In this document: positions 1-8,515 of the stretch, piece after piece | Layout of the letters: every line of letters begins with the position of its first letter | Numbering within the stretch: the first letter of the stretch is position 1 | NCBI GenBank assembly: GCA_963815325.1 | Contig: CAWFGG010000002.1 | Coordinates: 186,001 to 250,000, forward strand | DNA length: 64,000 nucleotides | Source: JABDII01 sp963815325 | Lineage (GTDB): Bacteria > Gemmatimonadota > Gemmatimonadetes > Gemmatimonadales > GWC2-71-9 | Direction: 5' to 3' | The notes under the pieces: generated by a model | Database searches by the model: none | Seen by the model: the letters and a program-made list of their open reading frames with translations, nothing else | What the model was told of the DNA's origin: nothing | Program-made: the position numbers and the translations under genes

Positions 1-2342
1 TCACGCTGGGCCCCGGCTGCATACACCGTCACCGCCCCGCTTACCGGCCCGCTGACTGCATTGGTCAACGTGGTGGTCACCCTACCGGCGTCCCGTGCCA
101 GGTCGAGCCGGATTGGGGCATGGCGCACGTCCACTTCGGCGCGGGCCGGCGCTGCCGGCGGAGCGATGACATCGATCTCGTACACGCCGGGAATGACATC
201 GCCGGCGCGCACCGCGTAGGATGCGGCCTGGGCGCCGGCTCCGCCAGGGAGCCCGTTTCCGGCTCGATACGGCTGGCCGCCGGGCTCGTGAAGGCTCGTC
301 AGGACGAGGGGGCCGGCGTCGGTGGTTCGGATCGTCACCTCGAACGGCCGGCCGCGCTCCGCACCGAAGAACACACGGTGGATTCCGCCCGCGTTCATGG
401 GTACGGGACCGATGCGCACGCTTTCGCCGGACGCGTACGGTATCACAACGGTGTTCACCAGTTGAAACAGCGGGCCGTCGAGTCGATCGCCGCCCCAGCC
501 GGTCACGACACCGGAGTGGACGCCCGGAGTGCGGAGCTGCTCGCGGCGGTACACGATGGGGATGTCGAGGCCGGAGGCCCCCAGCGACACGGCCGGCGGG
601 GTAACCAGCCAGCCGACGTCACTCTCCAACGTGACCGGCCCGGACGGGGCTTCGGCCACCGGCTTCACCCGGAAGATTTGGATGGTGTCGGCTTCGGACT
701 CGAACCCCTGCGGACGGAAGGCGGCCGGGGTAGAAGGTATGCCGTCCCTGAGTGCCTCGACCGTCAAGTCGACTACGTCGCGGCGTTGCTCGAGCCAACG
801 CCAGGCCTGCCCCACATCGGGCACACCTGCGCCGTCGTCGATGGCGAGACTTCCCGCGACGGGCCGCGCCGTGACCGTGAGTGCCCGCTTGATGTGATCG
901 GCCGTGAACGCTACCTGGGCTTGCCCGGCCGCGGACACGAGCAGCGCGGCGAGTCCCGCCGCATGCGGGGCCGACATGCTGGTGCCGAGATTGCGCTCTT
1001 GTCCCGCATCCCAGGGCGGCACAGTCGAGTAGGCAATCCCGGGTGTGATGAGGTCCGGCTTGGCGACTTCGCCACCCCGCGAGCTGAAGAAGGCAACCGG
1101 ATCCGGCATCGGCGGCGCACCGCCGGTCTGGACGAACACCAGCGGGAATGACCCGCCGACCGTAATGCCGCGCCGTGTCGAGCCGGGAAACCCCACGGTG
1201 GAAAGCCCGGGTCCGTCGTTACCGGCGCTGACAGTGAACACCACGTTCGGGTGCGCCGTCAAGATCGAATCGACCAGCTGGTCGATCCTGGCCGACCCCT
1301 CGGCCTCGTTCCCGACGCCGAAGCTCAAATTCAGCACCAGCGGAAGCCGCCGCGATTCCGCGAAGGTGATGGCATAGGCCATCGCCCGGACCATGCTGCC
1401 CGTGACTGTGACGCCGCCCTGCGCGCCATTCGCGATCTTGAGCCCGAGGAGCTGCGCGCCGGGCGCCACCCCGTCGAAGCCCGGCACTCCATACATGTCA
1501 TGCCCCGCGGCGATCCCGGCTACATGAGTGCCGTGGCCGCTGTTGTCGAACACGAGGTCGAGCACCGGCGCCCCGTCGACCTCCGCGAAGTTGGCAGCCA
1601 GTGTCATCGGCGGCTCACTGCCCTCGGCATGCCATCCGAACCGCTCGAAGGCCACGAGGTAGTCCCGGACCGGGCGCTCGTCGCCGAGCGAGCCGTCGCC
1701 GTCGGTGTCGGCCACCAGTACCCAGCCATCACTGGCACGGGTCACCACGACCCCCAGGCTATCGGTGTAGCTGCCGTTGTCGTTCAGGTCCGAGGGCGTG
1801 GGCAGCTCGGGGTCGATCCCGGCAGGGGTGCCGAGCGGAATTTCCGCGATTGTGCCGGTGTAGTAGCGCTGGTCGGTACTCACCGACACCACCCGGCCGA
1901 ACCCGACCAGTGCCCTGCCACCAACCTCGATGGTGTCCCCGCGCGGCTCGGCCAGCGCGAGTTCAATGCGGCCCTCAGCCGAGAAGTCCCTCAGATCGAG
2001 CAACTTACGCTGCCCAGTTGAAGTAGTCTCGAGCCCAGGGACACCCGGATCGATGCCGCTGTCGAGGATGCCGATCAGGACCCCGCGGCCGTCGTAGGTT
2101 GGATGCCGGCGCTGGAAGGCGGCCGCGCCGGTGGCATCGAGTGGCATCCAGCCGCTCGCGTATGCGGCATCGGGTGGTGCGATGCGCTCGGCTCGAGCGG
2201 CACGTGCCGGCGCCGCGGCGGGGGCGGGGGCGGGGGCGGAACCGGGCAATGGTCGAGCCGGAGCAACCGGCCGCACGGCCTGGCTGCAGGCGGCCAGGGC
2301 CAGGACCGCGCCGAAGCCGCCGAATCGGAGTGCGGCCCTCAC
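1..2342 (-). CDS. Subtilisin-like (S8) serine protease lipoprotein, tripeptidyl-peptidase II-like; C-terminus cut by window edge
   Basis: Secreted serine endo/exopeptidase, probably anchored in the outer or inner membrane as a lipoprotein. The GTG start at 2342 overlaps the stop of the upstream carboxyltransferase gene (GTGA junction). The N-terminus has a hydrophobic stretch ending in a lipobox (LALAAC, Cys about residue 19), followed by an Ala/Pro-rich linker. The S8 triad is visible: Asp94 in GILDSGID, His270 in SGHGTHVAG and Ser455 in GTSMSAPHA. The roughly 176-residue spacing between Asp and His is far longer than in subtilisin and resembles tripeptidyl-peptidase II. The region after the catalytic domain looks like beta-rich C-terminal domains. 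No stop occurs before base 1, so at least 780 codons are present. Family is secure from motifs; the TPPII-like assignment is inference. Confidence 0.88.
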   Translation of the reverse strand, partial: MRAALRFGGFGAVLALAACSQAVRPVAPARPLPGSAPAPAPAAAPARAARAERIAPPDAAYASGWMPLDATGAAAFQRRHPTYDGRGVLIGILDSGIDPGVPGLETTSTGQRKLLDLRDFSAEGRIELALAEPRGDTIEVGGRALVGFGRVVSVSTDQRYYTGTIAEIPLGTPAGIDPELPTPSDLNDNGSYTDSLGVVVTRASDGWVLVADTDGDGSLGDERPVRDYLVAFERFGWHAEGSEPPMTLAANFAEVDGAPVLDLVFDNSGHGTHVAGIAAGHDMYGVPGFDGVAPGAQLLGLKIANGAQGGVTVTGSMVRAMAYAITFAESRRLPLVLNLSFGVGNEAEGSARIDQLVDSILTAHPNVVFTVSAGNDGPGLSTVGFPGSTRRGITVGGSFPLVFVQTGGAPPMPDPVAFFSSRGGEVAKPDLITPGIAYSTVPPWDAGQERNLGTSMSAPHAAGLAALLVSAAGQAQVAFTADHIKRALTVTARPVAGSLAIDDGAGVPDVGQAWRWLEQRRDVVDLTVEALRDGIPSTPAAFRPQGFESEADTIQIFRVKPVAEAPSGPVTLESDVGWLVTPPAVSLGASGLDIPIVYRREQLRTPGVHSGVVTGWGGDRLDGPLFQLVNTVVIPYASGESVRIGPVPMNAGGIHRVFFGAERGRPFEVTIRTTDAGPLVLTSLHEPGGQPYRAGNGLPGGAGAQAASYAVRAGDVIPGVYEIDVIAPPAAPARAEVDVRHAPIRLDLARDAGRVTTTLTNAVSGPVSGAVTVYAAGAQR

Positions 2343-3982
2343 CGACCGAGGGCCGGATCGAGGGGGGGCAAGACGAATGGGCCGATATGTGGGCCGGCGT
2401 AGTTGCTCACGATCCGGAGGACGAACGCGAGCTGATCGCGCGTGTCTTCCGGCGCCACGATGACATCGACGAAGCCCCGCGCCCCGGCAAACTTGGCATC
2501 GAGCTGGTGCTCGTAGTCGGCGCGCATGGACGCGACCGCGTTCTGGACCGACTCCGGCGGTTCGCGTTCTTCCTGCTGCGCCCGGTCGAGCTCCGGGCCG
2601 TGCACAGCCATGACCGCCGACTCACCTTCCATGACTCCCATCCGGCCGGTGGGCCACGAGAGAATGAAATCCGGATCGAAGCCCTGTCCCGCCATGGCAT
2701 AGTAGCCGGCGCCGGATGCGTGGTTCACTGTCAAGACGATGGTCGGCACGACGGCCGTGGCCATGGCCTCCACGAAATGGGCCCCGGCACGAATGATGCC
2801 GGAGTGCTCGGCGTCCGTCCCGACCATGAAGCCGCTCACATCCTGAATGAACAGAATCGGGAGGCGCTCGCGGCTCGCGGTCTCGATGAAGTAGGCGACC
2901 TTGTCCGCGCTCTCGGTGTAGATGATCCCGCCGAAGCGGGGCTGTTCCCCGGGGCGGCCCTTGATGATGCCGCGCTGATTCACGATGACCGCGACGGGAT
3001 GCCCCTCGATGTGGGCATGGCCGCAGATCATCTCCTTCGCGAGATCCGGCTGAAATTCGTCGAGTTCGCCGTCATCGAGGAGACAGGCGAGCACGTCCCG
3101 CATCTCGTACGACATCCGGTGGTCGTTGGGAAGGATGTCGTACAGGTCCTCCGGCGGACGCGCCGGCTCCACACTGGGGCGCAGTTGGTGCTGGACGCCT
3201 TCGGGCCGCGGCAACCGGCCGACATAGTCGCGGATCTTCGCCAGGCATTCCGTGTCGTCCGCCGCCACATAGTGCGCGACGCCGCTGATCTCCGTGTGCG
3301 TGCGGGCCCCACCCAGCGTCTCGGCATCCACGATCTGGCCGGTGGCTCCCTTGACCAGATTCGGACCGCCCAGCCCCATGAAGCTGGTACCGTCGACCAT
3401 GAAGATCACATCCGACAGCGCCGGGAGATACGCCCCTCCGGCGATACAGCTGCCCATGACCGCACTGATCTGGGGCACGTGCAGGAAGCGCCGCATGATG
3501 GAGTTGTAATAGAAGATCCGCGCCGCACCGTATTGCCCCGGGAAGACGCCGCCCTGATAGGGGAGGTTCACGCCGGCGCTGTCGACCAGGTAGATGATCG
3601 GAATCCGCTGACGCATGGCTACTTCTTGCGCGCGGAGGATCTTCTTGATCGTCTCGGGCCACCAACTTCCCGCTTTGACCGTCGCGTCGTTGGCGACCAC
3701 CACCACCTCACGGCCGTGCACCACGCCCACGCCCGTGATGACTCCCGCACCCGGAGCCTGGCCATCGTATTGATCGTAGGCCACCAGGAGGCCCAATTCG
3801 AGCCACGGCCCGTCCGGATCGAGCAGCCCTGTGACTCGTTCCCGCGGGGCGAGTTTGCCCTGCTTGTGCATCCGGGCGATGCGCTCCGGACCCCCGCCCT
3901 GCTCCAGACGGGCGGCAAGCTCCCGGTACTCCGCGGTCAGGTCGCGGAGTCTCCCGTCCTTGGCCACCGGTTTCGGGGTCAC
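2339..3982 (-). CDS. Acyl-CoA carboxylase carboxyltransferase (beta) subunit, probably propionyl-CoA carboxylase
   Basis: Biotin-dependent carboxyltransferase subunit (547 aa, GTG start at 3982) that moves carboxyl from carboxybiotin to an acyl-CoA. The crotonase-fold carboxyltransferase N and C halves are both present. Conserved stretches include VANDATVKAGSWWPET, MGSCIAGGAYLPALSD, the glycine-rich GGPNLVKGATGQ, and in the C half GHPVAVIVNQRG and HASGAGYYAMAG. Sequence style is close to 3-methylcrotonyl-CoA and propionyl-CoA carboxylase beta chains. Its position 10 bases after mcmB and downstream of mcmA and meaB favours propionyl-CoA, feeding (S)-methylmalonyl-CoA to the mutase. No biotin carboxylase/BCCP (alpha) gene lies in this window, so substrate choice remains an inference. 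Confidence 0.87.
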   Translation of the reverse strand: MTPKPVAKDGRLRDLTAEYRELAARLEQGGGPERIARMHKQGKLAPRERVTGLLDPDGPWLELGLLVAYDQYDGQAPGAGVITGVGVVHGREVVVVANDATVKAGSWWPETIKKILRAQEVAMRQRIPIIYLVDSAGVNLPYQGGVFPGQYGAARIFYYNSIMRRFLHVPQISAVMGSCIAGGAYLPALSDVIFMVDGTSFMGLGGPNLVKGATGQIVDAETLGGARTHTEISGVAHYVAADDTECLAKIRDYVGRLPRPEGVQHQLRPSVEPARPPEDLYDILPNDHRMSYEMRDVLACLLDDGELDEFQPDLAKEMICGHAHIEGHPVAVIVNQRGIIKGRPGEQPRFGGIIYTESADKVAYFIETASRERLPILFIQDVSGFMVGTDAEHSGIIRAGAHFVEAMATAVVPTIVLTVNHASGAGYYAMAGQGFDPDFILSWPTGRMGVMEGESAVMAVHGPELDRAQQEEREPPESVQNAVASMRADYEHQLDAKFAGARGFVDVIVAPEDTRDQLAFVLRIVSNYAGPHIGPFVLPPLDPALGR

Positions 3983-3992
3983 GAGCCCGGAC

Positions 3993-4428
3993 TCAATCTC
4001 GCAACTGCGCGCTGGCCCACGCGCGGATGTAGTCCACCAGATCCTTCGTGGGGGTGCCGGGCCCGAAGAGCTTGCCGACTCCCATCTGCTCGAGGGCGGC
4101 CATGTCGTCGGCGGGGATGATGCCGCCGCCGGTCACGAGCACGTCCTCCCGACCCTGTTCCTCGAGCAGGCGCTTCACTCGAGGGAAGAGGGTCATGTGG
4201 GCGCCGGACAGGATCGAAAGGCCCACGACGTCAACGTCTTCCTGCACCGCGGCCGTGGCGATCATTTCCGGAGTCTGATGAAGACCGGTGTAGATCACCT
4301 CCATGCCGGCGTCGCGGAGCGCCGCGGCAACGACCTTGGCGCCGCGGTCGTGGCCGTCGAGCCCGGGCTTCGCGACGAGGACCCGGATGGGACGGGCTGG
4401 AGCCTTGAGACGAGGAGGCGGAAGCCAT
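3993..4428 (-). CDS. mcmB: Methylmalonyl-CoA mutase, small cobalamin-binding subunit (apparent frameshift near N-terminus)
   Basis: B12-binding subunit partnering the separate large subunit McmA. The frame ending at 3993 encodes the family core: AKPGLDGHDRGAKVV carrying the DxHxxG cobalamin ligand motif, then YTGLHQTPE, GLSILSGAH and LVTGGGIIP. In that frame no ATG, GTG or TTG exists between an upstream TGA and the Met at 4304, which lies after the His ligand, so starting there would remove the cofactor motif. A good start (ATG at 4428 with GGAG 8 bases upstream) lies in another reading frame that would join the core if one base were removed between about 4389 and 4425, for example in a CCC run at 4389-4391 or 4394-4396. 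An assembly error is most likely; a real frameshift or an unusual ATC start at 4388 are alternatives. Confidence 0.82.
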
Positions 4429-4498
4429 CACAATTCTCCATGCGCGAAAGGGCCAACAGGCATGCTGTCGATCACACGGGACGCTCGATGCCATCGGT

Positions 4499-5704
4499 TC
4501 ACCGAAAGCGAAGCAGCCCGGCGATACCATCGATCTGCCCTCGAGCCGTCGGGTCATGCACCACGTCGACGGGCACACGTTGATTGAGCGCTTCTTCGAT
4601 CGCGTCATCCACGACGTCCAGAATCGGGATCGGCTCACCCGAGTCTCGGCAATCCCTGGGTTCGAGCACCACTGCTCCCGAGTCCGCGCAACGGAATCCG
4701 GGTATGCTGGCTTCCGCGTTGACCAGGAGCGTCCTGACTTGGCCTCGACCAAGGGCCTTGAGGGTTTCCCGAACGCCGTTCACCGCCCATCCCTCGCCCA
4801 GCGCTCCGTCCATCGAACTGACGAGGGCGCGTTCCGAGGCCCGCTCGTGGTCTTCCCTCACGGCGAGCGTCGCAGTGTGAACTTCGGCGGGGGTGGCCTG
4901 TTTGGGGGATAGCTTGAGCTTCCCGATGACCCGTTCGGCCACGTAGGGATGGAGGAACGGCTCCAAGACGCCCGCCGTCGTGCCAACGCCGGCGAGCACG
5001 ACACCAGTAACCGGCTGCCGTTGATTCAGGTCGAACAGGCGGCGGGCAACGAATTCGTAGTGCCGCTGCTTCTCGTGTTGAATCCGGTTGTTGTAGGTCC
5101 GCTCGCCGAAGCCGCTCATGCTTTGCCGGCCGAGGCTGAACTTCCCGCCGCTCGACAGGCTGTCGCCGCGGACGCTCCTGAATTTGTGCCCCCGGGTGCT
5201 GTCCGCTCGGATACTGGCCACCTCGGACACCCCGAACGCCGTGACCTCGAAGAGTCTCGCGCTGGTCCGGTCCAAGAGCACAGTCACGATCCGGCCGATC
5301 TCTTCCTGCAACGCGGCCAATTCCCGGACGAGCGGGGTGCGGTCGACGGCCAGCCGCGACCGGAACACGCGCGGCAACGGGACGACCTCGAACAGTCCAA
5401 TCGGTCCACAGAGGAACAGGGCGACGCCCTGGGTCGAGGGCAGATTACTTGTCTTCTTGAGGAACATGTGGAGCCGCGTCAGGTCATCCCGAATCCCATC
5501 CGCCACGGGACGCGGCAGCCCGAGGCCCGGCAAGGCGGCTTCCACGGCCTTGATCCGGTTCTTGATCTTGATGAGATACTTGCCGCGCGACCGATCGCGC
5601 GGCTCCAGCTTCAGGTAGCACGTGACGACCCGGTACTTGCCGGGTATAACCTTGTTGAGGAGTTCCAGTTGTGCCGGCAATTTGGGCACGGTGGCGCTCG
5701 TCAT
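4499..5704 (-). CDS. baeRF-family protein (bacterial homologue of archaeo-eukaryotic release factor eRF1/Vms1)
   Basis: 401 aa, ATG start at 5704, 27 bases after mcmA and about 70 before mcmB. No enzyme of the propionyl-CoA pathway matches it. The layout matches bacterial archaeo-eukaryotic release factor (baeRF) proteins: an N-terminal region (YRVVTCYLKLEP), a central eRF1-domain-2-like segment with VLLDRTSARLFEV and a flexible basic/Ser-Gly loop (about residues 180-210), a HYEFVARRLFDL helix, then a C-terminal L7Ae-like part with VTGVVLAGVGTT and, near the end, GRGQVRTLLVN and AGLLRF. No GGQ catalytic loop is evident; GERTYNNRIQHEKQ occupies the equivalent stretch. Predicted to act on ribosomes or peptidyl-tRNA, as proposed for this family. 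The exact baeRF subfamily cannot be assigned by eye. Confidence 0.72.
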   Translation of the reverse strand: MTSATVPKLPAQLELLNKVIPGKYRVVTCYLKLEPRDRSRGKYLIKIKNRIKAVEAALPGLGLPRPVADGIRDDLTRLHMFLKKTSNLPSTQGVALFLCGPIGLFEVVPLPRVFRSRLAVDRTPLVRELAALQEEIGRIVTVLLDRTSARLFEVTAFGVSEVASIRADSTRGHKFRSVRGDSLSSGGKFSLGRQSMSGFGERTYNNRIQHEKQRHYEFVARRLFDLNQRQPVTGVVLAGVGTTAGVLEPFLHPYVAERVIGKLKLSPKQATPAEVHTATLAVREDHERASERALVSSMDGALGEGWAVNGVRETLKALGRGQVRTLLVNAEASIPGFRCADSGAVVLEPRDCRDSGEPIPILDVVDDAIEEALNQRVPVDVVHDPTARGQIDGIAGLLRFR

Positions 5705-5731
5705 AGTCGCTATCTCCAGTCGCCGGGATCG

Positions 5732-7447
5732 CTAGAAGAAGACTGGCTCACGATAGTGGCCGAAGACCTCTTCCAATACCTGGCGCATTTCAAACAACGT
5801 GCAATAGGCGCGCGCGCAATCGAGCATGGCTGGAATGACGTTCTGCTCGGTGGCGGCGGCCGCCTTGAGCGCGTCGAGACGCTCGCGCACCAGCGCGTCG
5901 TCACGGTGCGCGCGGAGCCGCGCCATGCGTTCGCGTTGGACGCGCTCGGCTTCGTCGCCAATCTTCAGGATGTTGACCGCCGCCTCACCCCCTTCCGTGA
6001 AGGTATTGACCCCCACGACTGGCCGCCGCCCGCTTTCCACGTCCCGCTGGAACCGAGCGGCAGATTCCGAAATCTGACGTTGGAGCCAGCCCTTCTCGAT
6101 CGCGGCAACCACCCCGCCCTGCGCCTCGATCTCGGCAAAGAGAGCTTCCGTCTCCCGTTCGAACTGGTCGGTCAGGGCCTCCACGTAATACGAGCCTCCC
6201 AGCGGGTCGGTCACGTTGGGAATACCGGTCTCGTACGCCAAGATCTGCTGGGTGCGAAGGGCGATTCGGGCGGAATCTTCCGTCGGCAACGCCAGCGTTT
6301 CATCGAAGGCGTTGGTGTGCAACGACTGGGTCCCGCCCAGGGCCGCCGCCATGCCCTGGTACGCGACCCGGATGATGTTGATGAGTGGCTGCTGCGCCGT
6401 GAGAGTTACCCCCGCCGTCTGACAATGGAACCGCATCTTCCAACTGCGCGGATCCTGGGCCCCGAAGCGTTCCCGGAGCTGGCGCGCCCAGATGCGGCGC
6501 GCGGCGCGCATCTTCGCGATTTCTTCGAAGAAATCGTTATGGACGTCCCAGAAGAACGAGAGCCGAGGAGCGAAGCTATCGACGCTGAGCCCTCGCTCGA
6601 TGCCCCGCTCGACGTAGCACAGCCCGTTCGCCAGGGTAAAGGCCAGTTCTTGAACGGCAGTAGCCCCTGCCTCGCGGATATGGTAGCCCGAGATGGAGAT
6701 GGTGTTCCAGTTCGGCGTGTGCTCGGCCGCCCATTCGAACAAGTCGATGATGATCTTGAGCGCCGGCTCCACCGGGAAGATCCATGCGTGCTGGGCGACA
6801 TATTCCTTGAGGATGTCGTTTTGGATCGTTCCACGCAGCGTCTCGAGCGATACTCCCTGCTTCTCCGCCGCCGCCACATAAAAACAAAACAGCATTGCGG
6901 CCGGACCATTGATGGTCATCGACGTGGACACGCGATCTAACGGGATGCCGTCGAACAGCGTCTCCATGTCGTCCAGGCTCGAGATGGCCACTCCACACTT
7001 CCCCACCTCGCCCTCGGCACGAGGGTGATCGGCGTCGTACCCCATGAGGGTGGGGAAATCGAAGGCGACGGACAGACCGGTCTGGCCGTGCTCCAGCAGG
7101 AACTTGAACCGGGCGTTGGAATCGGCCGCCGTGCCGAAGCCGGCGAATTGACGCATCGTCCAGAGTTTGCCGCGATATCCGGTCGGGTGTACTCCGCGCA
7201 CGTAGGGAAATTGGCCGGGCAGGCCGAGCACCTCGCCAATATCCGGCCGCACATCGAGGGCGGTGTAGACCGGATCGACCGTCCGGCCGGATACGGACGA
7301 GAAGTCCGAGTCTTCCCGCACGGGGAGCCGCGAGACGAGTTCCCGCCACGCGCGGACTTCCGCCCGCAGCCGGACCAGCTCCTGCTCCTGCCGGGCCACC
7401 CGGTCGGTCAGGTTATCCGGGGAGGATGCGCTATCGTGCTCGCTCAT
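5732..7447 (-). CDS. mcmA: Methylmalonyl-CoA mutase, large (catalytic) subunit
   Basis: Large subunit of the two-part B12-dependent mutase that interconverts (R)-methylmalonyl-CoA and succinyl-CoA. 571 aa from ATG 7447, which overlaps the meaB stop (ATGA); the open frame continues upstream but the extension is Arg/Pro-rich and lies inside meaB. The TIM-barrel substrate domain is recognisable: RGVHPTGYRGKLWTMRQFAG, STSMTINGPAAML, RFHCQTAGVTLTAQQP, GGTQSLHTNAFDE and DPLGGSYYVE. The protein stops where fused mutases continue into the B12 domain, consistent with the separate McmB encoded two genes downstream. An acyl-CoA mutase of another specificity is possible, but the meaB and carboxylase neighbours support methylmalonyl-CoA. 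Confidence 0.92.
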   Translation of the reverse strand: MSEHDSASSPDNLTDRVARQEQELVRLRAEVRAWRELVSRLPVREDSDFSSVSGRTVDPVYTALDVRPDIGEVLGLPGQFPYVRGVHPTGYRGKLWTMRQFAGFGTAADSNARFKFLLEHGQTGLSVAFDFPTLMGYDADHPRAEGEVGKCGVAISSLDDMETLFDGIPLDRVSTSMTINGPAAMLFCFYVAAAEKQGVSLETLRGTIQNDILKEYVAQHAWIFPVEPALKIIIDLFEWAAEHTPNWNTISISGYHIREAGATAVQELAFTLANGLCYVERGIERGLSVDSFAPRLSFFWDVHNDFFEEIAKMRAARRIWARQLRERFGAQDPRSWKMRFHCQTAGVTLTAQQPLINIIRVAYQGMAAALGGTQSLHTNAFDETLALPTEDSARIALRTQQILAYETGIPNVTDPLGGSYYVEALTDQFERETEALFAEIEAQGGVVAAIEKGWLQRQISESAARFQRDVESGRRPVVGVNTFTEGGEAAVNILKIGDEAERVQRERMARLRAHRDDALVRERLDALKAAAATEQNVIPAMLDCARAYCTLFEMRQVLEEVFGHYREPVFF

Positions 7448-8472
7448 AGACGCGTGCCCTGCTTGAGACTCTGGATGACTTCCTCCGCGAGATCGTACGG
7501 GCTCACACGACCCGCCACGATATCGTCCAATCGCTCCTCCAGCACCCGCTCCGCACCGGTCTCGCTCCACAACCACTGCAGGGTGGCCCGTTCTAGCACT
7601 TCCCGTGCCCGGCCCCGCGCCCGGGACCGGCGGCGGTCCATCAGGCTCCCGGTCGACTCGATCGACCGATAGTGTGCGTCGATCTCTTCGAGCAAGCTGT
7701 CGATCCCTTCGCCCTTCGTGGCGACCAATCCGAGGACCGGAGGGCGCCATCCGCCCGATTCCGGCGGGGGCGACGCGTCAGGCGGCGTCAGGCCTCCATG
7801 ATGGGCGGGAATGTGGCGAAATGCGTGCCCCTGCCGGATACCGAGCATCACCTCGATTTCCTGCCGCAGCCGATCCGCCCCGGGCCGGTCCGCCTTGTTC
7901 ACCACAAAGATGTCCGCGATTTCCATGATGCCCGACTTCAGGGCCTGGATGCCGTCGCCCGACTCGGGGACGAGCACGAGGACGCTGGTGTCGGCCATGC
8001 CGCTCACGGCAAGCTCGGACTGCCCCACCCCGACCGTCTCGACCAGGATGCGATCGAATCCCCCCGCGTCGAGCACGTCGCACACCTCGCGCGTTGCCGT
8101 GGCGAGACCGCCCAAGGACCCCCGGGTAGCCATCGATCGGATGAAGACCCCTTCATCCAGGGTCACCGCCTCCATCCGAATCCGGTCGCCGAGGAGTGCT
8201 CCGCCGGTGAACGGGCTCGTGGGGTCGACCGCCACGACGGCCACCGTGAGCCCTTTCGCTCGATATCCGCCGACCAGCCGCTCGACGAGGGTCGACTTGC
8301 CCGCGCCCGGAGGGCCGGTGATACCCACCCGATGGGCCCGCCCCAACTCGGGGTGGATGGCGGAGAGAACCTGCTCGAACCCCGGGCGCTGGTTCTCTAC
8401 TATGGAGATGACGCGGGCCAGCGCCGCAGGCTTGCGCGCCCGTACACCGCCGAGAAGACCATCCCACGTCAT
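7444..8472 (-). CDS. meaB: Methylmalonyl-CoA mutase-associated G3E GTPase MeaB
   Basis: G3E-family GTPase chaperone that loads and protects the cobalamin cofactor of methylmalonyl-CoA mutase. About 342 aa from ATG 8472; a TTG 20 codons upstream (8532) would run into rho and looks less likely. Visible motifs: P-loop GPPGAGKSTL, DPTSPFTGGALLGDRIRM (switch region typical of MeaB/ArgK), VETVGVGQSE, and NKAD for guanine recognition. The C-terminal arm (about residues 270-342) has the Arg-rich helix and the REVLERATLQWLW segment used for dimerisation in MeaB. A proline-rich insert (about residue 230) is unremarkable. It is directly coupled to mcmA, which fixes its client. Confidence 0.93.
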   Translation of the reverse strand: MTWDGLLGGVRARKPAALARVISIVENQRPGFEQVLSAIHPELGRAHRVGITGPPGAGKSTLVERLVGGYRAKGLTVAVVAVDPTSPFTGGALLGDRIRMEAVTLDEGVFIRSMATRGSLGGLATATREVCDVLDAGGFDRILVETVGVGQSELAVSGMADTSVLVLVPESGDGIQALKSGIMEIADIFVVNKADRPGADRLRQEIEVMLGIRQGHAFRHIPAHHGGLTPPDASPPPESGGWRPPVLGLVATKGEGIDSLLEEIDAHYRSIESTGSLMDRRRSRARGRAREVLERATLQWLWSETGAERVLEERLDDIVAGRVSPYDLAEEVIQSLKQGTRL

Positions 8473-8515
8473 AGGATCGAAAACTCGCTGCGGCAGCGAG
8501 GGGAGGCAAGCGCCG

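Noticed and set aside
120..2021. Long plus-strand open frames across the left end
   Set aside because: They are antisense to the subtilase, whose catalytic motifs read clearly on the minus strand; their translations are Arg/Pro/His-rich with no family resemblance.
2099..4120. A 673-codon plus-strand open frame
   Set aside because: Antisense to the acyl-CoA carboxylase gene; caused by GC-rich third positions.
4949..6940. A 663-codon plus-strand open frame
   Set aside because: Antisense to baeRF and mcmA; no recognisable domains.
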